DNA from: Anaerolineae bacterium
Lineage (GTDB): Bacteria > Chloroflexota > Anaerolineae > Promineifilales > Promineifilaceae
DNA length: 7,364 nt
Direction of reading: 5' to 3'
Assembly: GCA_028277515.1 (NCBI GenBank)
Contig: JANQGC010000063.1
Location: forward strand, 1 to 7,364
Below the pieces are notes generated by a model. The model was not told where the DNA came from. It made no database searches and was given only the letters and a program-made list of their open reading frames with translations. Positions 5,666-7,364 of the stretch are shown here, piece after piece. The first letter of the stretch is position 1; each line of letters starts with the position of its first letter. The position numbers and the translations under genes were made by a program.

Positions 5666-5698
5666 ATTACACAGCTATTACAGCTTAATTACAGCAAG
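5666..5698 (+). promoter_or_regulatory. Three 11-bp direct repeats, candidate activator site
   Basis: The motif ATTACA starts at 5666, 5677 and 5688 (ATTACACAGCT, ATTACAGCTTA, ATTACAGCAAG), exactly one helical turn apart and ending six bases before a TTGACC at 5705. Tandem 11-bp repeats upstream of the core promoter are the layout used by OmpR/PhoB-type regulators; Gram-positive PhoP sites in particular are TTAACA-like repeats with about 5-bp gaps. Which regulator binds here is unknown. Confidence 0.45.
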
Positions 5699-5704
5699 CT
5701 GAAA

Positions 5705-5736
5705 TTGACCCAATCGCCAATCGCGCTTGCTATACT
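5705..5736 (+). promoter_or_regulatory. Promoter of the DUF3179 lipoprotein gene
   Basis: Extended -10 TGCTATACT (5728-5736) with TTGACC at 5705-5710. The spacer is 20 bp, longer than usual, so the extended -10 or an upstream activator probably matters more than the -35. The spacer contains a tandem CAATCGC repeat (5711-5717 and 5718-5724). The predicted start of transcription is near 5743. Confidence 0.5.
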
Positions 5737-5748
5737 GTAACCATCCAA

Positions 5749-5770
5749 ATCCAGGCAGGAAGTCCTGGAT
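5749..5770 (+). other. Leader hairpin before the DUF3179 gene
   Basis: ATCCAGG (5749-5755) pairs with CCTGGAT (5764-5770) around an eight-base loop. It lies close to the predicted 5' end of the mRNA and eight bases before the ribosome binding site GAGAGG (5778-5783), so it could protect the 5' end or modulate translation. Confidence 0.4.
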
Positions 5771-5787
5771 AACCCAAGAGAGGTATC

Positions 5788-7362
5788 ATGCGAAAGAAAG
5801 GCGTTAAAAAATCATTGTTACCCATTTTTCTGCTCATCACATCTATCCTGTTGGCCGCCTGTTCCGGGGGAGAAGCGGAACAGGCCACGGCCGTCCCCGA
5901 GCAACAAGAGGAGCCAACGGCCGAAGTTATGGAAGAACCAACTGCTGAGCCGGTAGAGGAACCCACAGCCGAACCTACGGATACGACCGTTCCTCCTACC
6001 GCAAACAGCATGTCTGATGAAGATAATGGACAGTCTTCCCCCATCGGTGACGAAGAAGCAGCCCGAATCATGAACACCTTTACCAACGGCACCCCACCTG
6101 AACTCCTGGATGCCCTGGCCCGAATTGAAGAATCCGGGGATGAACGCTTCATTCCCGTCTTGATTGACGCCTTCCGCGGCTGGCAGCTACGTCTGATCCG
6201 CGTGGCCAGCGCCAGCCCGATCATCGACACTCTGGAGAATCTCAGCGGCCAATCATTTGCCTCAGATTGGCCGGCCTGGGTCGAGTGGTATGGCAACACG
6301 GATATCAGCCCGCCACCTGGCTTCACCACCTGGAAAGGGCAAATGCTTGGAGCCATTGATCCCGGATTCGCCGAATTTCTGGATGACAGCCACCCCTCCA
6401 ATCTGCGCCCTGAAGAGATCCAGTGGGGTGGCGTCGTTGTCGACGGCATTCCTGCCCTGGATAATCCCGTCATGCTGGAAGCGGATAAGGCCGCCTATTT
6501 GAATCCGGAAGACGCCGTCTTTGGCCTGTACATCAACGATGAAGCCCGCGCTTATCCGCTGCGGATTCTGGACTGGCATGAAATGGCTAATGATGTCGTC
6601 GGTGGCGTGCCTGTTTCCCTGGCCTACTGCACCTTGTGCGGGGCGGCGATTGCTTATGACGGCCGTGCTTCCGATGGGGAGACCTATACCTTCGGCTCCT
6701 CCGGTTTCCTCTACCGCAGCAATAAACTGATGTACGACCGCCAGACACGAACCCTATGGAATCAACTCACCGGTGAACCGGTGCTAGGTGACCTGGTTGA
6801 TGACGATGTGACCCTGGATATTATGCCCGTCGTCTTGACCACCTGGCAGGAGTGGCAAAATGAACATCCGGACACCCTAGTTGTCGATGAAAACACCGGT
6901 TTTCCGCGCGATTACACGCCGGGCGCGGCATACGGCAACTATTTCGCTTCCGAGGAAACCATGTTCCCCGTGGCTCAACGCAGTGATCTCCTGCCGGACA
7001 AGGAACAAATTTTCGCCATGCGCATTAACGACGCTCCGAAGGCGTATCCTTTGGCCAACTTGATCGAAGAGGGAGTCGTCAATGACAGCCATGCGGATAC
7101 TAACCTGGTGCTGATTGCCCCTCATGACCTGATCGAAGTCGAAGGGGACAACCAGTTTATTGGTCAAGTCACCTACCAGGCCGGCGGGGAAGTGCGCGCT
7201 TATGAGAGAGGCGAGCATCAATTTTCGGCCGGACCGGATGAGGACACCCTATTAGATGAAAACGGAAACGAATGGCAGATCAGTGAGGATGCACTGACCG
7301 GTCCGGATGGTATGAGCCTCGTCCGTCTGCCCGGCCACCTGGCTTTCTGGTTTGGCTGGTAG
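5788..7362 (+). CDS. DUF3179 domain lipoprotein
   Basis: A 524-residue surface lipoprotein of unknown function. The N-terminus has a basic start, a hydrophobic stretch (10-22) and the lipobox LAAC with Cys25 as the lipidated residue. Residues 41-66 are a linker of EEPTAEP-type repeats. Residues 85-168 resemble a helical HEAT-like segment (PPELLDALARIEESGDERFI, then DWPAWVEWYG). The DUF3179 domain runs from about 210 to the end. Its signatures are VDGIPALDNP (218-227), ARAYPLRILDWHEMANDVVG (253-272), YCTLCG (280-285) with the Cys281/Cys284 pair, TFGSSGFLYRSN (301-312), MYDRQTRTLWNQLTGE (315-330) and LTTWQEWQNEHPDT (350-363). The His and paired Cys suggest metal or redox chemistry, but no activity is established. 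GAGAGG lies four bases before the ATG. It ends at LAFWFGW, where family members that I know usually continue about ten more residues, so the C-terminus may be clipped. Confidence 0.92.
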   Translation: MRKKGVKKSLLPIFLLITSILLAACSGGEAEQATAVPEQQEEPTAEVMEEPTAEPVEEPTAEPTDTTVPPTANSMSDEDNGQSSPIGDEEAARIMNTFTNGTPPELLDALARIEESGDERFIPVLIDAFRGWQLRLIRVASASPIIDTLENLSGQSFASDWPAWVEWYGNTDISPPPGFTTWKGQMLGAIDPGFAEFLDDSHPSNLRPEEIQWGGVVVDGIPALDNPVMLEADKAAYLNPEDAVFGLYINDEARAYPLRILDWHEMANDVVGGVPVSLAYCTLCGAAIAYDGRASDGETYTFGSSGFLYRSNKLMYDRQTRTLWNQLTGEPVLGDLVDDDVTLDIMPVVLTTWQEWQNEHPDTLVVDENTGFPRDYTPGAAYGNYFASEETMFPVAQRSDLLPDKEQIFAMRINDAPKAYPLANLIEEGVVNDSHADTNLVLIAPHDLIEVEGDNQFIGQVTYQAGGEVRAYERGEHQFSAGPDEDTLLDENGNEWQISEDALTGPDGMSLVRLPGHLAFWFGW

Positions 7363-7364
7363 GC

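Noticed and set aside
5477..5740. Plus-strand frame containing the tRNA
   Set aside because: It reads through tRNA-Arg, its terminator and the next promoter, so it cannot be a gene.
5730..6473. 247-residue minus-strand frame opposite the DUF3179 gene
   Set aside because: It lies antisense to a well-supported protein with family motifs, and its Ser/Gly-rich repeats mirror the EPTAE linker.
1..7364. CRISPR array, insertion sequence, toxin-antitoxin pair or phage genes
   Set aside because: No regularly spaced repeats, transposase or integrase motifs, or paired small genes are visible on either strand.

Overview
The window looks like ordinary chromosome from an uncultured bacterium of the Chloroflexota, probably Anaerolineae or a related class. 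Three things point that way. Two exported proteins carry long Thr/Pro- or Glu/Pro/Thr-rich linkers behind the membrane anchor. One of them is a lipoprotein with a DUF3179 domain. The intergenic spaces hold hairpin repeats of the 'GTCATCCTGA' kind. The assignment is inference from protein style; no rRNA or marker gene is present. No phage, insertion sequence, CRISPR array or defence gene is visible.

Layout. Positions 1-175 hold a folded, cloverleaf-like inverted-repeat element and no gene. A small PspC-domain membrane protein (176-424, minus) and a class I SAM-dependent methyltransferase (544-1332, plus) are divergently transcribed from a short shared promoter region. After a 198-base spacer with a 16-bp inverted repeat comes a MOSC-domain protein (1531-1992, plus). 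It converges on an exported protein (2232-3230, minus) with a Thr/Pro linker and a probable beta-sandwich domain. That gene diverges from a multi-pass sensor histidine kinase of the HisKA_3 (NarL/DegS-like) class (3479-5194, plus). A 319-base space follows with a hairpin, a dispersed-type repeat and a tRNA promoter. Then come tRNA-Arg(UCG) at 5514-5586 with its own strong intrinsic terminator, and a DUF3179 lipoprotein (5788-7362, plus) that stops two bases before the window ends.

How the genes relate. Nothing here is a tight operon: every gene appears to have its own promoter. Several of these are of the extended -10 type (TGnTATAAT-like) with weak or absent -35 boxes. The kinase has no response regulator beside it, so its partner lies elsewhere. 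The exported proteins and the PspC protein are cell-envelope components, but I see no evidence that they work together.

The most interesting signals are regulatory: three in-phase 11-bp direct repeats just upstream of the DUF3179 promoter, a palindrome lying over the predicted transcription start of the exported-protein gene, and a 16-bp hairpin that ends eight bases before the kinase start codon. I do not see a convincing new multi-gene system.
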